DNA of 64,000 nucleotides. Source: Elgaria multicarinata webbii. Lineage: Eukaryota; Chordata; Lepidosauria; Squamata; Anguidae. Location of the stretch: contig NC_086178.1 of assembly GCF_023053635.1 (NCBI RefSeq), positions 92,116,226 to 92,180,225 on the forward strand. Reading direction: 5' to 3'. The translations under genes and the position numbers were made by a program. The notes under the pieces were generated by a model. It worked only from the letters and a program-made list of their open reading frames with translations. It made no database searches and was not told the DNA's origin. This document shows positions 22,408 through 34,276 of this stretch, piece by piece (positions within the stretch are counted from its first letter, which is position 1; each line of letters begins with the position of its first letter).

Positions 22408-22660
22408 GGGCCAGATCTACACCTTGTGTCAAATCATTATAATTATAAACCCATCATGGTAATCCTCCTGTGCGTTTATTCCTTGTAGGACACACAATGA
22501 CATTTGCTGTGGTATTTTGGATGTGGAATAAAAAGCAGGATATAACACAATGAAAGTGGTATATGGAATGTGGATGGTGCCCCAATAGTTATCAGTGCAC
22601 TTCAGAAGCCATGTTAAGCCATGTTAAGCTTCAGAAGCAGCAAAACATACACCAAAAGCA
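22408..22660. mobile_element. MITE, CTACACC-ended family (diverged)
   Basis: Left end GGGCCAGATCTACACC, interior GGAATAAAAAGCAGGATATA, then CAATAGTTATCAGTGCACTT. The right end is lost or altered by a small local duplication (AGCCATGTTA twice at 22611-22630). Confidence 0.6.
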
Positions 22661-22987
22661 ACTAGCTCTTTATATCTGACCAGGTGCAGAGCAGAGGTCC
22701 AAGCTGGCGATGTCATTAGAGATTGGAACTGTGTCTAATGCCCCTGATTGCAGCTGCCTTAATCTCCCCTGTGGTCATTGGCTCATCCAAGTGATCACAA
22801 TGGCTGTGAGCTTGTCACAGATCCACAGGGTCATCACTTGCAGTCTCTAATGAGCCCAGTGATACAAAGTATTGTTGAACCTATCCTACATTACCAAGTG
22901 GGTTGTAGTGTACTGAAGGCTGTTTATGCAGGGTATGCTCAGATCCAGGGAGTGTAACTTTTGCTTTATGCACTTAGCTACATCAGG

Positions 22988-23104
22988 TTAGGGTGGCCAG
23001 ATGCTGCACCTTTAATAGTCAGCATTAGAAACTGCACTTCTCTCTTCTTCATACCTATTAAAGGGGCAGGTGCCCTGTCCACTTTTGCATCTGCCTACCC
23101 TATG
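22988..23104. mobile_element. short MITE related to the GGGTGACC family
   Basis: The left TTAGGGTGGCCAGATGC and right GCATCTGCCTACCCTA are inverted. Flanks ATCAGGT and ATTAGGT may be a worn target-site duplication. Confidence 0.5.
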
Positions 23105-23491
23105 ATTAGGTAGAGTTAGATCTTATCATATATATATTTCCCAAGGCAAGAAGTAAGAAAGAGTTACTCTTTAAAAAAAAAGCGTTTGTTGTCAGTGGAA
23201 TGAAGATGTGATTTAGACCTTGGCTGCTCTGGCTTCTATTCATGGTAGAAAACTTGATTTTAGCTAAAGAGAGTGACAGGTTAAAAATAAGAGAGAGCAG
23301 CCTAGCTGAGGTGGTGTGGCTTACTAGAATAAAAAGATTAAGAGTAACAGAGTGATTTACTGCCTATATTAGATTAACTGCTATGCTACTGGAAGAAAAA
23401 GACCTGCTTAAAGTTTCCTGAACACTCAAGGAGAGAACAAGAACAGAATAAAAACAACTCTGCAGATTTGGATAGAGCTCAGAGTGGAACT

Positions 23492-23642
23492 ATTAACCTT
23501 CCTCATCCTTGTGCCCTCTAGATGTTTTGAACTGTAATTCCCATAATTCTTGATCATTAACAGTGCTGACTGGGGGTGATGGGAGTGTGGTCCAGTCCCA
23601 TGCTGGCTGGGGCTGATAGGAGTTGTGGTTGGGAAGGCTGTA
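23492..23642. mobile_element. palindromic MITE, CCTTCCCCAACCTGG family
   Basis: CCTTCCTCATCCTTGTGCCC at the left, GGTTGGGAAGG at the right. The two arms are duplicated and scrambled in the middle (two CTGGGG/GCTGGGGCTGAT blocks). Confidence 0.6.
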
Positions 23643-23991
23643 TTAGCAATATTCAACCAGGATGTATTTGCAAGACCTGTGGAGAAGAATGGTTCAAGCT
23701 TGTACTGTCACTAAGTGCCACTGTTGTGCATGCCACTTCAGCAAAATAAAATAAGAGGGCTCTAAAGCTTACATTAAAGCCTACATTGGAGTCCCCCTAA
23801 AGGAATGGGTTTGCAGATTGGGGATGCTCTTTGATCCATCTTTGTCACCGGGAACTAAGATCTAGGAAAAATACACCATTCAATATGTGAGCACAAAAGG
23901 ATGAGTAAAGTATTTTGAAGATAGCTAATATGAGCAATATTCCATATGTACTCTAACCTTCCACAAGAGGAGAAGTGAAGCGAGAGTCTAT

Positions 23992-24322
23992 GGGCTCATC
24001 TACACCAAGCAGGATATTCCACTACGAAAGCGGTATATAAAAGGCAGGAGCCACACTACAGTTTTACAGCAGTATTGAAGTGCCCTGCAGGATCTACACT
24101 ACTGCTGCTTTATAGTGGTACTGAAGTGCACTAACAACTGTTGGGAACCCATGACATGTCTACACGAAGCAGGATATAAGATTATGAATGTGGTATATGG
24201 TATGTGTAAGGGGCTCCAGCAGTTGTCAGTGCACTTCAGTACCACTATAAAGCAGTAGTGTGGATCCTGCCTTTTATATACCACTTTCATAGTGGAATAT
24301 CCTGCTTGGTGTAGATGAGTCG
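23992..24322. mobile_element. palindromic MITE, CTACACCAAGCAGGATAT family, copy 1
   Basis: The left end GGGCTCATCTACACCAAGCA pairs with the right end TGCTTGGTGTAGATGAG. Inner blocks repeat in both orientations (GTATATAAAAGGCAGGAGCC, ACTGAAGTGCACT...). It is ~330 bp, non-coding, with sister copies at 40115-40345 and 60381-60729. Confidence 0.85.
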
Positions 24323-24645
24323 AAAGATAAGTGACACAATAGCAGTTGGATGCAGTGAAATGTATGCTATATTTTCAAGGGAGGGGAATAAAGTTCCAGG
24401 AAAAACAGTCATGCGCTATTTTAAATAATGTACATGGAATGATCTAATCATGAAGGGAAAGGCATTTAGCATATGCTCAATGGTGCTCTTTTGCAGGGCT
24501 GAGCCCAAGCCCTGGACTTGCTGTAAAAGTGAGAGAGCAACAGAAGTGTGACAAGAGTGGTACACCACACAGGCTCAAAGCATAAGTGGAGTGAAGAGAG
24601 AAGGGGTTGTTCAGGAATTGCAGTGCCATGCTGTTAGGGACAGCT

Positions 24646-24780
24646 TTGTGCCTTCCCCAGCCTGGTGCCTTCTAAATGTTTTAGACCAACTCCCATCAGC
24701 CTCAGCCAGCATGGCCAATGGTCAGGAATCCTGGCAGTTTGTGGTCAAAGCATCTGGAGGGTACCAGGTTGGGTAAGGAT
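24646..24780. mobile_element. palindromic MITE, CCTTCCCCAACCTGG family
   Basis: It starts TGCCTTCCCCAGCCTGGTGC and ends CTGGAGGGTACCAGGTTGGG. The arms pair through ACTCCCATCAGCC/CATGGCCAATG. Confidence 0.7.
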
Positions 24781-24950
24781 GTGCTGGTCTTTTTTCCACT
24801 TTTCACCCTACTTCTTAAACAATTCGTTGTTGCTGCCTTCTCTAGTGGCCATACAATTGCAGTCCATTCTGTTAGGGTGTTTTGATGATGGGGAGGAGCA
24901 GATCATTATTTAAATATTATAAGTAGATTTATGTCACCTTTCAATTATAT

Positions 24951-25028
24951 TCCATTGGGCATGCTGGCTAGGAGTTATGGGAGTTGCAGTCTAACACATC
25001 TGGAGGATGCCAGGCTGGGGAAGGGTGG
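24951..25028. mobile_element. palindromic MITE, CCTTCCCCAACCTGG family (right half)
   Basis: TTGGGCATGCTGGCTAGGAG through CCAGGCTGGGGAAGG, the right arm only. Confidence 0.6.
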
Positions 25029-25166
25029 TATAGCACATTATACTAGTCTTAACACTAGGTTAGACTAGTGAGGCCAGGCTACCTGTGTCCAAGCAGGGAT
25101 GCTGCTGGCTGTTAAAAGGCACTCAGTGCTACAGAAGAGACTTATACTTTCAGTGAGAGATCAAAG

Positions 25167-25167
<1 letters not shown>

Positions 25168-25209
<42 letters not shown>
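25168..25209. repeat. (CA)n microsatellite
   Basis: About 20 uninterrupted CA units. Confidence 0.97.
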
Positions 25210-25212
<3 letters not shown>

Positions 25213-25560
25213 CCTTCAGGGGGAGTGCAACCATGTCTAATGCAGCCTTAATATTAGTCATCTGAGCATATGAATCATCTACCTTCAGTATCTCTTCCTT
25301 GTCTGGAACTTCAGTTTATTGCCCTCATCCAGTCCATTAGCCTTGCTAGATGCTGATTTAGAACTTCCATCACTTCACCTGAAGTTGAGGAAATGGAGGA
25401 ATTGGGTGTCATCTGCATAATAATGGCGCCTCAACCCAAACCTTTGGATGGCCTCATCAAGCCATTTCGTGGAGATAACATGGGAGTCAAGGAGTAGTCC
25501 CCTTGAAACACCTTCTGAAATCAAAGATAGGAATGGAACCACTGCAAGACAGTGCCTCCA
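25210..25560 (-). mobile_element. L2-type LINE, reverse transcriptase core (fossil fragment)
   Basis: The minus strand over about 25395-25505 translates as a GVSRGLLLDSHV-like stretch followed by FGLRRHYYADDTQF. This corresponds to the GVPQGS...YADDTQL catalytic motifs of the L2 reverse transcriptase, with the two catalytic aspartates still readable. Flanking coding sequence is full of stops. It is a long-dead internal fragment with no tail. Confidence 0.7.
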
Positions 25561-26089
25561 ATTCCCACCTTGGCCAGCTTATTTAGAAGGATATAGTGGT
25601 TAAATTGAATTGAAAGCTGCAGAGGGTCTGAGGGGTATAGGAGAATCAACATTCTGTAACCACTCACCATATTTATATCTTCCAGCGAGCTTCACTAACA
25701 GCTGTTGTGCTATAAGCAAAGGCAGCAGTATCGGAATTAACCATTTTGATGCTCAACGTCCTCTTCAGATACAGCACAGTCTGAACTGTCTAGTTGGAGG
25801 GCTGCCCCTGAGCACACCAGAATTATATTTGGACTAGTACCTGGGCACTAATTGTGGCCATCAATATAATTATCAATGATAGGAGATTAGGATTACCACA
25901 TTTCTGAAATCGTGATCTTCACGTTTTTAATGCTTATGGAGCAATTCGCTTGTCATGTGGATTACAAAAGAAAAGCTAAGAAAAATGTGATTAAACCCAA
26001 AGAGAAAAGAATAAAAAGAGGGAAAACATCTTCTACTGCTTGTTCCTCCTCTCTTCTCTCCCTCTGTGAAAATGTAAGTGTTTCCATTT

Positions 26090-26295
26090 GAGTTTATATC
26101 CTGTCCTTTTTGCAAGGCGTCTAGGGTAGCATGGATGGAGTCATCCTGTTTTAGCTTCACAACAACCTAATAAGATTAGGTTGAGAGGGAGGGAGAAAGT
26201 TGCTAGCCCATGGTCACCCAGTGGGCTCCATGGCTGAATAGGCATTTGAACCCAGGTCTTTCCATTCATGGTCCAACAGTCTGCGTAATGTGTCT
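26090..26295 (-). mobile_element. Sauria/MIR-like tRNA SINE (degraded)
   Basis: On the minus strand, GACCTGGGTTCAAATGCC (B-box region) is followed by CAGCCATGGAGCCCACTGGG, TGACCATGGGC, TTAGGTTGTTGTGAAGCTAA and a tail with CGCCTTGCAAAAAGGACAGG. It has the same order of blocks as the intact SINE at 15538. Confidence 0.7.
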
Positions 26296-26298
26296 TTA

Positions 26299-26640
26299 AG
26301 AACATAAGAAGACTCCTGCTAGATTAGACCACAGGCCAATCTAGTCTGGCATCCTGTTCCTACAGTGGCCAACCAGCTGCCCCGAGGAAACCCACAAGCA
26401 GGACCACTTGTGTTCCCAGCAATGGGCATTCAGAGGCATACTGACTCTGGTATTGTAATTCCTATATAGCCATCGTAACTAGTAGCCACAGCCTTATCCT
26501 CCATGACTCCATTTGAAAAGCTGTCCAAGGTGGTGGTTCTCACTATATCATGTAGTAGCAAATGTACTGTGTAAAGACGTACTTCCTTTTGTCTGTCCTG
26601 AATCTCCCACCACTCAGCATCATGGGATTATGAGAGAGGG
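26299..26640 (-). mobile_element. L3/CR1-like LINE 3' part
   Basis: It starts AGAACATAAGAAGACTCCTG (minus-strand terminus). TCCTGTTCCTACAGTGGCCA, CAGCAATGGGCATTCAGAGG and TGTCCTGAATCTCCCACCA follow, all also present (inverted) in the 3676-4450 element. Confidence 0.7.
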
Positions 26641-26679
26641 AGAAAAATGTCTCCCCCTGCACTTTCTCTGTGCCATTCA

Positions 26680-27068
26680 TAATTCAATACCTGAGAGAGT
26701 GCCTTCTCCCTTACCAACCTGCCCGGTCACTGAGGTCATCCGAGGGCCTGCTCCTGGTGGTTCCACATAGATCCATCCTCCGATTGGAATCCACCAGGGG
26801 AAGAGCTTTCAGTGTGGTGGCACCCCTCCTGTGGAATTCCCTGCCTCTGGAGGTCAGGCAGGCGCCAACCTTGTACTCATTTCGGCGCCTCCTGAAAACA
26901 TCTTTATTCCAAGAAGCCTTTCCTTAATATGCAGCCTTGGATCTCTGTTTTTGCTTCTTTTAAATTTTGTTTCAACTGTTTTATTCTGTTTTTATTTTCA
27001 TTTTATCTTGTACACCGCTCTGAAATTTTTCAATGGGGAGCGGTATATAAATATTCTAAATAAATAAA
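26680..27068 (+). mobile_element. L2-type LINE, C-terminus and 3' UTR
   Basis: The plus-strand frame reads RAFSVVAPLLWNSLPLEVRQ and then TLYSFRRLLKTSLFQ, ending at 26925. The 3' UTR ends CACCGCTCTGAAATTTTTCA, then GGGGAGCGGTATATAAATAT and a TAAATAAATAAA tail. The end motif differs from the 3277 copy, so it belongs to a different L2 subfamily. Confidence 0.85.
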
Positions 27069-27700
27069 TCTTGTGTCTCCCTTTCTCATCATTTTACTAA
27101 CGTTTCTTAATAGGGGAGTTGCTCCACCCCCTGGATCATTTTAGTTGTCAGTTTCTGCACCTCTTCCAGTTCTACAATATCCTTTCTGAGGTACAGCAAC
27201 CAGAACTATACACAGTGTGGTTATACCATAGATCTGTATAACAGCAGTATGATATTGGCAGTTTTGTTTTCTATTCCTTTTCTAATTATTCCCAATATTT
27301 CTACTTACTTCCTTTATTCATAGAACTTAAATTCTATACATCAGGAGACTGGATAAGGAAGTGTTACCACTATGACAATAGAAGTATTTAGCTGATTTGG
27401 TCAGAAGTAGCTATCAAAGGATCTCCTTCCTTGAGAAAAGGGGTTCATATTTTTCCCCTCTATGGTATCTGAATGTCTTCAAATTATAATTTTGGACTAA
27501 ATGTTAACAGGAACCCAAGAGCAAATGAATTAAAAAAATAAGGGAGGTAACTTTTCAGAGTTTGAGTCCTTTGTTTTCAAACTGCTTTTAAAAGTGCATT
27601 AAATATTTGGATGTTACAGTCTGCTTTCAAATGAATGAGTTCCCATCTTTATTTTATAAACTGGAAATTTCACTATTGCTGTTATCTTAAATGTTTAATG
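27069..27700. other. intronic, nothing recognised
   Basis: T-rich DNA. A CTGAGGTACAGCAACCAGAA-like piece at about 27186 could be old LINE sequence but is too short to call. Confidence 0.4.
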
Positions 27701-27905
27701 CTGCTGTTTCAGCTGATTGTATTTTATGTTTCATTGTTTTAAATTTTGTCTTCTAAGCTGCCTTGAAGAGACTTTTCTTGGAAAGGCAGTATCACATTTT
27801 TATACTGCCCAATAGCTGAGGCTCTCTGGACAGTTTACAATTAAAACCATAAAATACATGCCCAAATTTAAAACTTAAAACATTGAAAAAATATATAAAA
27901 CCAAA
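27700..27905. mobile_element. two LINE L2 tails meeting end to end
   Basis: A plus-strand tail ends AAGCTGCCTTGAAGAGACTT then GGAAAGGCAGTAT (about 27710-27795). A minus-strand tail follows at once (TTTTTATACTGCCCAATAGC, CTCTCTGGACAGTTTACAA). Confidence 0.6.
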
Positions 27906-28700
27906 TGAAATATGTCTGAACATTGCAGAGAAGCATAAGCAATATCTTTAGTTTAGCTGAAGTTTTGGGTATTGAAATTCTGTTTTCAAAAATAGTGAAA
28001 ATGAGCCACTTCAAAAAGGGCTGCATTTCCATAAGGTTGACCAAAGCTGAATAATTTCATAAAAAAATTGTGGGCTGAAAGAGAAAATGGGGTTCAAGGA
28101 AAAATGTCTGAAGAATGCAGTGTATCAGCAACTGGGCATACTTAGATGACCTCTTGTGAAGTGATACTTCATAGTGGTGTATAGTAGACCGTCTTAATAA
28201 GACAGTGCTTAGTAAAGTTGTTTAGTCATGTGTGAAGGTTTTGCACTTGTTACTGGACTGCAAGCCTGCAAATGTTAAATAGTGAAATTTGCTAATTTCA
28301 GGTTTCAAAAGTTGTCTTCAACTGGAGCTATCCCCTTTGGAAGTGCTGAATTCATTAATGCTAGCCATACAATTATTTTGAGACCAAAGAGCAGCTTTAA
28401 TGCGATTTTACATGTCTCTGTGGGCTGTTTTTGGCATCAAAGTATGACTTGCCTTTAAATGGATGGTAATTACTAGGTACTAATCAATTAATTGGATATA
28501 AACAAGATGGTTAATTGACTGAGAAGATTGTAGTTAGGCAATGGAGTGTAGAATCTGGACAATAAAAGCATAATCAAAAGTTGTCACATTCTCTGGTGTA
28601 AGTTAGGCCATGCAAAATTTGAAACTTGTTTGGTTATATTTAATTATGCAATATAATAAGTCAGTGAATTGTTTTCCTTTATGTCTTAAAATATGGTTAT
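27906..28700. other. intronic, nothing recognised
   Basis: AT-rich, no motif seen. Confidence 0.45.
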
Positions 28701-28709
28701 ATCTTTCTG

Positions 28710-28711
<2 letters not shown>

Positions 28712-28741
<30 letters not shown>
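28712..28741. repeat. (GT)n microsatellite
   Basis: About 15 GT units, followed by a long pyrimidine-rich tract to about 28960. Confidence 0.95.
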
Positions 28742-28743
<2 letters not shown>

Positions 28744-29678
28744 CTATGTGAATTCTCCTACTTTCACATTTTTCTTATTTTGGCTTTCCCTGCCCTTTTA
28801 TTTTGCCCTGTGTAAATCTTCTGATTCCACCCCCTTTCTAGTCTTTACACTTTCCCCTAGAATACTTTCCCACTTCAGTTCTTCTTCTTCTCTCTCTCTC
28901 CCTCATCCCTCAGACATACACTTCTTTTTCTCTGGTCGACAAGGTTAAAAGAATAACATCTCCATTTTCCTCCTAGCACTGTTGCTTTTTGATGGCCATA
29001 GTACAGTCTGAGCTTTAGCTTCCCTTCTAGGCTGCCACTCCTTTTACTTTACAGCAACCTTTTGGTACATGCTCTGTTCTTAGGGTCTCCTATGTGGTAC
29101 CTCTTGAATATCTGTACTCCAGACTACTCCTAGATCTTTTCTCTGCCTCCACCAGCCTCAAACCTTTAGCAGCTCTGTCCCCAAAATATTCTTTGTGAGT
29201 GTCCCAACACTTCCCAATTCAGGGGAAGGAGGAGTACCCATTCCCAAATTCTACTACCTCTGTCCAAATACTGGTATTGTATGTAAATTTGCCTGATTGC
29301 AATGGCAGAATCTACATATTCTATTTGCGATTTTGACTATGGTACTTTGAGGTTTGGTTGCCTTTTTTCCTAATCCCCAATTTCCTTTTCACTCCGAATG
29401 ATTAGATGTGGCATGCCCATGGTGTTGCTGTATGAGATAGACCATCACCCTCATTAGCCTTGAAAAGCCTCTAGCAGCAAAGAACCTCCCCTTAAAAGTT
29501 AAGCAAGCTTTGTGCAAAAGCAGCAAGGACTCTCTTTTGATTTTGGATGAAATTTCATAGAGAGTGTTTGTAGCTCAGGCTATGCCGAATGAGCTGTAAT
29601 GCATACCCACTCTTTTTTTAAAGCCAAGATGTATTATTTCATTCTATCCATTGCTGAGGCTGCTGTAAAAATAGTTAG
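28742..29678. other. intronic, pyrimidine-rich then unassigned
   Basis: CT-rich sequence (28750-29190) with no repeats identified. It gives a 112-codon frame by low complexity. Confidence 0.4.
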
Positions 29679-29858
29679 GAATATAGGAAGCTTCCTTGTA
29701 CTAAGTCCATTGGTCCATCTAGCCCAGTATTGTCAACACTGACTGGCAGCAGCTTCTCAAGGTTTCAGACAGGAATCTTTCCCAGGGCTACCTGGAGATG
29801 CCCAGGATCAAATCTGGGACTTTTTGCATGCTCTACCACTGAGCCATAGCCCCTCTCC
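29679..29858 (-). mobile_element. tRNA-derived SINE (GGCTCAGTGG head)
   Basis: The reverse complement starts GGCTATGGCTCAGTGGTAGA (A box) with the B box GATTTGATCCTGG. The body follows (CTGTCTGAAACC, GAAGCTGCTGCCAGTCAGTG, TAGATGGACCAATGG) and it ends GGAAGCTTCCTATATTCC. The same family lies at 48058-48400. Confidence 0.8.
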
Positions 29859-29959
29859 TGAGCCACATCACTTCCTTTTCAAAAGGTATGCAAATGTCAG
29901 CAGAACTGCTAAAACGCTAATCTTTCCTGGGTATGCAGCCAATATTTGGTATTGGTTTA

Positions 29960-30090
29960 GGTGGGCAACTTGTGGCTCTCCAGATGTTTTGGCCTATAAC
30001 TCTCATCAGCCCTAGCCTGCATAACCAATGCTGAGGGATGATGGGAGTTGTAGGCCAAAACATTTGGAGAGACGCAAGTTGCTCTCCCCT
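29960..30090. mobile_element. palindromic MITE, CCTTCCCCAACCTGG-related
   Basis: Arms GGGCAACTTGTGGCTCTCCA and GAGACGCAAGTTGCTCTCCC are inverted. TTTTGGCCTATAACTCTCAT pairs with ATGGGAGTTGTAGGCCAAAA. Confidence 0.75.
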
Positions 30091-32035
30091 GGCATAGGTC
30101 ATGACATTGAATCCAGACTTGAATATTCAGAATGGCAGCTGTCACTACAATGAGAAGCCCCACAAGGAAAATCACCCACAGTGGCTTCTCATTATGTGCA
30201 AACCAGGCCTTTGTGTGATGTTGACAAGTTCAAAAGAAGGAAAATGTCTTTATATTCCTAATAGTATATTCATACATTCATTAAAAAAACCCTCTTATCT
30301 ATTGATCTCAATTAACTGAGTATGTATACTCCATTGGAAAAAAAAATATCTTGAGGAGTTAGTGTTGCCCTTTGAAAATCTGTGAGGTGAATAAAGAAAT
30401 AAAATGTCTTGTGGCAGCAAACTCCCCACCCCACCCCTATAGCTGGAATCAAACTCTTAAGACTTTCAGAGCTAAATATGATTTTTCCCAACCTTGCTCT
30501 CGAAAGCTGGGCTCCCATTGAGGCTTTAAAAAAATCTGTTTTCATAAGCTCAGCACAAAGGCTGTTGAAGCTTCTTGCAGTGCCTGAAAGCCTATATAGA
30601 CCTGGGGGAATTTGTGACCAGGAATCTCTCAAGTCTATTGTGGCAGGGAAAACTTTATCCTTTGAACGCAATAGGAGCCTTATCATTGACTTCAAGGCAA
30701 TAAGGATTTTCATGAATAGGGTTACTAAGAGAGCACATTCGGAACATGTTGTTGCACTTGTAAGGTGGCATGAAGCGTTGTTCTGGCATTCTTTTCAGTG
30801 TTGCCCAAGAATTTATTTTATTTAAATATTTCCTTATAAAATGGATAGTCTGTAAATGGTATTAACCCGAAAATGGTATTAACATTAACACTGACATACA
30901 CACTCTCTTTGTGCATTAGAGAGCTGACTTGTCGCATTATAGACAATTAGACAGTTGCACAAATGAATGAAACCAGTGTGTCAATGTATGCATTCCACAT
31001 GGTGATGCATGGAAGTAACTACAATGTGGGGTTTTTTCATGCTCCATAACTAAATTATACCACCAGTAGAATTGCAGCACCGTTCCACTGAACATATCAA
31101 GTTGCCTGAAACTGAGTCCACCTGGCCCATTGTTTCATCAGGCTCAGTACTACTGACTACATCAGTTAGCAACAAATCTCCAAGATCTGGTGCAGCTCTG
31201 ATATCTTTTCTATAGTGAAGATGTCAAGGGTCTTCTGCATGCAAAATATATACTCCTAAGGCTGACTAATGGCCCCTACCCAAGTATGTGGGTCATACAG
31301 ACAATACTTTTAAAGATTTTGAATGACTGTTCCAAGTCTGTAATAGCTTTTGGCATCGTGACCATAGAATAATAGTCATATTCTGTAATATCATATTTAT
31401 CCTCTATATGAAGTGTCAATGAACTATATTTATTAAGGGACCATTTTTAATCACTATGGGTGGTGGGAGTAGGAGGTGAGATCCTTCACTGGGAACAAAT
31501 CTCATTTTCAAGAGTCCTTACAAAATGAGCCATAAAATTACAATATTTCAAGGCACTTTGTAATTCCAGTGCAGGCAGCTCTTCATCATGGAATCTGAAA
31601 GCTCGGAAAATACAAAACTCATTAGATTAAAATAAACCACCTACTGCGAGGAAAGAAAGCTTATTTATCAATATCAATTTTGTTTCTGATTACCCTGCAT
31701 GGCAATTTGTTATTTCTAAGAATTATGAGTTAGGTATCATTCAAACCTAAATGAAAGTGTCTTTCCTAAATCTTAGTTTCAATTTCTTTTGAAATTTACT
31801 TAGTTTCAAGGCACGTGGAAAATGATGGTAGGTGTCTGAGTAAAAAAACACAAAACACTACCAAATACAAACCCAAATAGATTTTGTTGTTGTTTAAAAT
31901 ATGTTAGTCAAATCATTGACATTACACAAAGATTTTGCACTGGATCCAGAAGCAAACTTCCCCAGCCCACTGAAAATGCTACACAGGGTATTGGGGGACC
32001 TACGGTATGGGATACTGTGGGGAAAAGGGGGATTA
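30091..32035. other. intronic, nothing recognised
   Basis: Two overlapping frames of 133 and 138 codons on opposite strands (30312-30825) show no motif. I see no element or exon. Confidence 0.4.
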
Positions 32036-32256
32036 CCAGTGGAGGTTGGAGTCTCTGATTTTGGTGGGGCTGTGAATCTTTTCTGGGTTTCAGTCAGAAC
32101 TAACCAAAACTGTAAAGGAGCCATCCAAGGTGCTAAAACCTACCTTCAAATAAGTTATGTGCTTTGGATGGCTCCTTTAGAGTTCTAGCTGGTTCTGATT
32201 GAAACGCAGAATGGTTTCACAGCCCCACTGGAATCAGAGCCACCAGCCTCCACTGG
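32036..32256. mobile_element. palindromic MITE, CCAGTGGAGG ends
   Basis: The left arm CCAGTGGAGGTTGGAGTCTC pairs with the right arm ending CACCAGCCTCCACTGG. TGGTGGGGCTGTGAA pairs with TTCACAGCCCCACTGG, and AAAGGAGCCATCCAA with TTGGATGGCTCCTTTA. It is nearly one complete hairpin of ~220 bp. Confidence 0.78.
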
Positions 32257-32337
32257 AAAGTCCCCAAAATTGGCAACGCCCCCTTCCATGAGTTCTTCTG
32301 CCAGCCTTGTTGCCTAAGCTTAAATCTGGATCCAATC

Positions 32338-32386
32338 TTTTGTTGATATTGTGATTAATATCCGTTAAATCACAATATCAACAAAA
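32338..32386. repeat. perfect 19-bp hairpin
   Basis: TTTTGTTGATATTGTGATT (32338-32356) is matched without error by AATCACAATATCAACAAAA (32368-32386) across an 11-nt loop. It may be the worn remnant of a MITE, but no wider inverted repeat is visible. Confidence 0.8.
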
Positions 32387-32559
32387 TTCTGTTCCAATAT
32401 ATCTGTTCCAAAATAAAATGGAGTCCATTTTTCCCCCAGTTCAGTTATGAATTGTTGAATCTTGCTGGACACCTTAAAAAACACCTGTTACTAATTAAGG
32501 ATAGTTAAAGACATGAACACAGTATACTCTAACATTCCCAATTCCATGGATGTTTGTGT

Positions 32560-32640
32560 AGAAGTGAGTCCTCGTTAGTTCAATGGAGCTTACTCCCAAG
32601 TAAGTATGCATAGGATTGTAGCCTAAATCTCAGTTAAGAA
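32560..32640 (+). repeat. TTACTTCTGAGTAGACATG-type unit
   Basis: GTTCAATGGAGCTTACTCCC then AAGTAAGTATGCATAGGATTG. Confidence 0.65.
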
Positions 32641-32841
32641 AACATAAGCAAACAGCTTGAAATATTATAAATGTGCAAACAAAACAACAAATACAAAATC
32701 TACAAAAAAGGATTTACAGTAAGTGACAAGGATGATGCCTTAGAACATTCAGTTTCTATTCCAAAAGCCTCTAAAATTTTCTGCTCATTTCCAGATTTAT
32801 TTTGGGTCAACATATCCCTCTAAGCGATCTCTAGTACCTTA

Positions 32842-32937
32842 AGGCTGCGATTCTAAATGCATTTATTTGGGAGTAAGTGCCACTGAACTCAAGAGGACTT
32901 ACTTCTGAATAGACACAATAGGATTGCACTTTAAATT
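32842..32937 (+). repeat. TTACTTCTGAGTAGACATG-type unit, fullest copy
   Basis: It reads GGCTGCGATTCTAAATGCAT, TTATTTGGGAGTAAGTGCCA, CTGAACTCAAGAGGACTTAC, TTCTGAATAGACACAATAGG, then ATTGCAC. Left and right halves are approximate reverse complements, which shows the palindromic design of the ~95-bp unit. Confidence 0.7.
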
Positions 32938-34205
32938 ACAGATAACTGTTTTAGTCCAAATAATAGAGTTATTAGAGTTATTAAAATGTTACAATACAAA
33001 GCAGTGAGCACTTAATAAGTTATTCTTTGTTTGCTAGAATTACTGCTTGATTTCCAATGCAGCTAATAAAAGATTTAAGACAAGTACCATACTGGCACAT
33101 TGACAGTTGACATCACATCCAAATAATTTAACAATATAATCAATGGATCATCAAACCGAAACCTATCACCAATCCAAGTATATTTGTCAATACAAGGATG
33201 TAGTAAAAAGCAGAGGTGATCTGTATGATAATGTATCTATTACTTTGAGAGACAGACTCTCTTGAGAGATGGTGAGCTGAGAAATGGTGAGCTAACATCT
33301 GGTAGCAGATAGCTGAAAGCAGAAAGAAGAGAACAGAGGCTTAGGACAGATGTAATTAGACACGTTGGTAAACAGATCTCTATAAAAGAAACTTTGTTAC
33401 ACTGATACTTGACCCTGTGCTCATTACACTATTCAACTGAGAAGTAAAACAATCTATAGAGTGCTCTCTGTCAATTAGTAGCCATAGTTTCAGACTAGAG
33501 ATGTGTCAGATATGTTCCAATATACCATGTCAGCATTGGTTGGTGGAACACCCATTAAGGTGGACTCGTATATCCTTGTTTATCTCATAAAAGTATGAAA
33601 AATATTAAGTTTCGTCTTTATAAATGGTGAATTATTTTAATCAATTAAACATTTAGTTAACTTGGTTGATCTTCCTTTTAAGAAATTCCTGCTACGTTGA
33701 ATGAAAATACTCTTGCTCTCTTCATATCTGGAGTCTTGGGGAAAGCTATGGTTGTTTTTGGGGTCCCTCACAAGGGCCTCATCATCATAATGCAAGCAGA
33801 GAGATTTGCCTGGGAACCAATCATCTGGGCATTACCAAGCATAACAAAAAGGTGAACTAAACAATCAGCAGAACTATAAAACTCATCTCTTGCTGGATGA
33901 TATCACTTCAGATGACAGATGGTAGCATGTTTCGGTGTTCTTCCAAGTCCTTTGCAACACATGGAAAACTAGGATATGAGGGGAAAGAACTAGGCCAGAA
34001 TTTTTGGACTTGATTCCCCGCCCTCTCAGAAATGGAATAGCATGAAAATTGGGATATAATGAAGTTAGCATGATGGAGAAGCACTGGATTGGTATCTGGC
34101 TGAATACTACAGTACAAGAGGCCTTCTCAGACAGGTGGACAAATGCCACATGCACATCATTTGTGGGATGACAGCTACTTTTTTGTTCTTTCAAAAAGCA
34201 AGCAG
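32938..34205. other. intronic, nothing recognised
   Basis: No element or exon is apparent. Open frames of about 100 codons on the minus strand at 33883-34194 lack motifs. Confidence 0.45.
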
Positions 34206-34208
34206 GTA

Positions 34209-34276
34209 GGCCCAGCTGTCATGTCCCAGCTGCAATTAGGAAGGTAGTCATGTCCCAGCTGTCATGTTCCAGCTTT
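34209..34276. repeat. short imperfect tandem repeat (TCATGTCCCAGCTG)
   Basis: CCCAGCTG/TCATGTCCCAGCTG units appear three to four times with a ~20-bp spacer between two of them. Confidence 0.65.

Noticed and set aside
25144-25209. The long CA repeat as a regulatory element
   Set aside because: Simple sequence with no other supporting signal; listed only as a microsatellite.
30312-30825. Opposed 133- and 138-codon frames
   Set aside because: Mirror-image frames with no motif are expected by chance in a window of this size.
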